Positions 5,493-6,163 of a DNA stretch of 6,163 nt are shown in pieces. This DNA comes from an uncultured Bacillota bacterium. Its GTDB lineage: Bacteria; Bacillota; Clostridia; Peptostreptococcales; Anaerovoracaceae. The notes beneath the pieces are model-generated. The model was not told the origin of the DNA, made no database searches, and worked only from the letters and a program-made list of their open reading frames with translations. Every line of letters begins with the position of its first letter. The stretch's first letter is position 1. The position numbers were made by a program, and so were the translations under genes. The stretch covers positions 1-6,163 of the forward strand of contig CAMNJK010000098.1 of NCBI GenBank assembly GCA_946541435.1. The letters run 5' to 3'.

Positions 5493-6163
5493 TTATTTCA
5501 GCCCGTACTCCACCATCTTGTTGAACAGCTGCCTTCTGGTAATGGACAGGATCTCCGCCACCTGATTCAGGTCATCGGGGTAGCGGTCCAGCAGCTCCAT
5601 GATGTAGGACCGTTCCGCCTTGCTGCGGTACTCCCGCAGGGATTCGGTGTAGTCGGTCTGAAGGGTCTTCCCTGCGGCCGACTGGCGAGGCTCCATCATG
5701 TCCCGGGGCAGATACTCCGGCTTGATCTCGCCCCGGTTGGACAGGACCAGGAGACGCTCGATCAGGTTCTTGAGCTCCCGGATGTTGCCGGGATAATCGT
5801 AGTTCTCCAGCACCTGCCGGACGGAATCGTCCATGCGCACGTTCTCTTTGCCCATTTCCCGGCTGAATTTGTTGACGAAATAATCGATGAAGAGCGGGAT
5901 GTCTTCCTTTCGCTCCCTGAGGGGCGGGATCTCCAGCACGATGGTGCTGATCCGGTAAAAGAGGTCTTCCCGAAAGAGCCCGTTCTCCATATCCTCTTTC
6001 AGATTGCGGTTGGTGGCAGTGATGAGCCTGAAATCCACGCTGATCTCCGTGCTGCTGCCCAGCCGGTAGATCTTCTTGTTTTCGATGGCCCGCAGCAGCT
6101 TGGACTGCAGGTTCAGGGAAACGCCCCCGATCTCATCCAGGAAGAGGGTCCCGCCCCGGGCCG
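5493..6163 (-). CDS. Sigma-54-dependent transcriptional regulator (AAA+ enhancer-binding protein), C-terminal part
   Basis: The last 222 codons of a gene that enters from the right edge; its sensory domain, Walker A and GAFTGA loop lie outside. The family hydrolyses ATP to remodel sigma-54 RNA polymerase at -24/-12 promoters. Visible in order, numbered from the window edge, are Walker B GTLFLDE (4-10) and sensor I TATNR (48-52). Next come the arginine-finger region FREDLFYR (63-70), the conserved PPLRERKEDI (79-88) and sensor II PGNIRELKNLIERL (124-137). A linker leads to a Fis-type helix-turn-helix at about 186-222 (VAEILSITRRQLFNKM) that ends the protein. The open frame continues unbroken upstream of a GTG at 6038, which is an internal valine, not a start. 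It ends with TAA 92 nt before ylxM, without a visible terminator. The target and signal cannot be told from this half. Confidence 0.95.
   Translation of the reverse strand, partial: ARGGTLFLDEIGGVSLNLQSKLLRAIENKKIYRLGSSTEISVDFRLITATNRNLKEDMENGLFREDLFYRISTIVLEIPPLRERKEDIPLFIDYFVNKFSREMGKENVRMDDSVRQVLENYDYPGNIRELKNLIERLLVLSNRGEIKPEYLPRDMMEPRQSAAGKTLQTDYTESLREYRSKAERSYIMELLDRYPDDLNQVAEILSITRRQLFNKMVEYGLK

Overview
The window reads as a stretch of a Clostridia (Firmicutes) chromosome, most like Lachnospiraceae-type relatives. Three things point there. The gene order ylxM-ffh-rpsP-khpA-rimM-trmD is the classic Firmicutes SRP/ribosome-maturation operon. The downstream pair, an HlyD-like adaptor then a YggS-family protein, is one I recall from clostridial genomes, where it leads into the sepF cell-division cluster. 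The coding DNA is fairly G+C-rich with A+T-rich gaps. The family-level assignment is inference; no rRNA or other taxonomic marker is present.

Every gene I can support lies on the minus strand, so the operon reads from high to low coordinates. At the right edge (5493-6163) is the C-terminal part of a sigma-54-dependent enhancer-binding regulator: the AAA+ second half and a Fis-type helix-turn-helix. After a 92-bp gap holding a near-consensus sigma-A promoter (TTGACA, 17 bp, TATACT) come ylxM (5008-5400), ffh (3613-4947), rpsP (3320-3559), khpA (3024-3254), rimM (2428-2925) and trmD (1664-2428). The rimM/trmD junction is a 1-nt TAATG overlap. The trmD/adaptor junction is a 4-nt ATGA overlap, so an HlyD-like membrane-anchored protein (333-1667) is physically coupled to trmD. 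After 43 nt comes the start of a YggS/PLPBP gene (1-289), cut by the left edge.

Functionally, the core genes serve protein targeting (Ffh, YlxM), the 30S subunit (S16, RimM), RNA binding (KhpA) and tRNA m1G37 modification (TrmD). The last two genes link this block to envelope and PLP-homeostasis functions. rplS, the usual follower of trmD, is not in that position.

Most of the window is ordinary, well-conserved housekeeping DNA, and I see no mobile element, CRISPR array, tRNA or rRNA. The least explained parts are the HlyD-like protein, which has a very short adaptor core and a long TE-rich then K/D/N-only extracytoplasmic tail, an 11-bp G+C-rich stem-loop between khpA and rimM, and a short inverted repeat bracketing the operon promoter.
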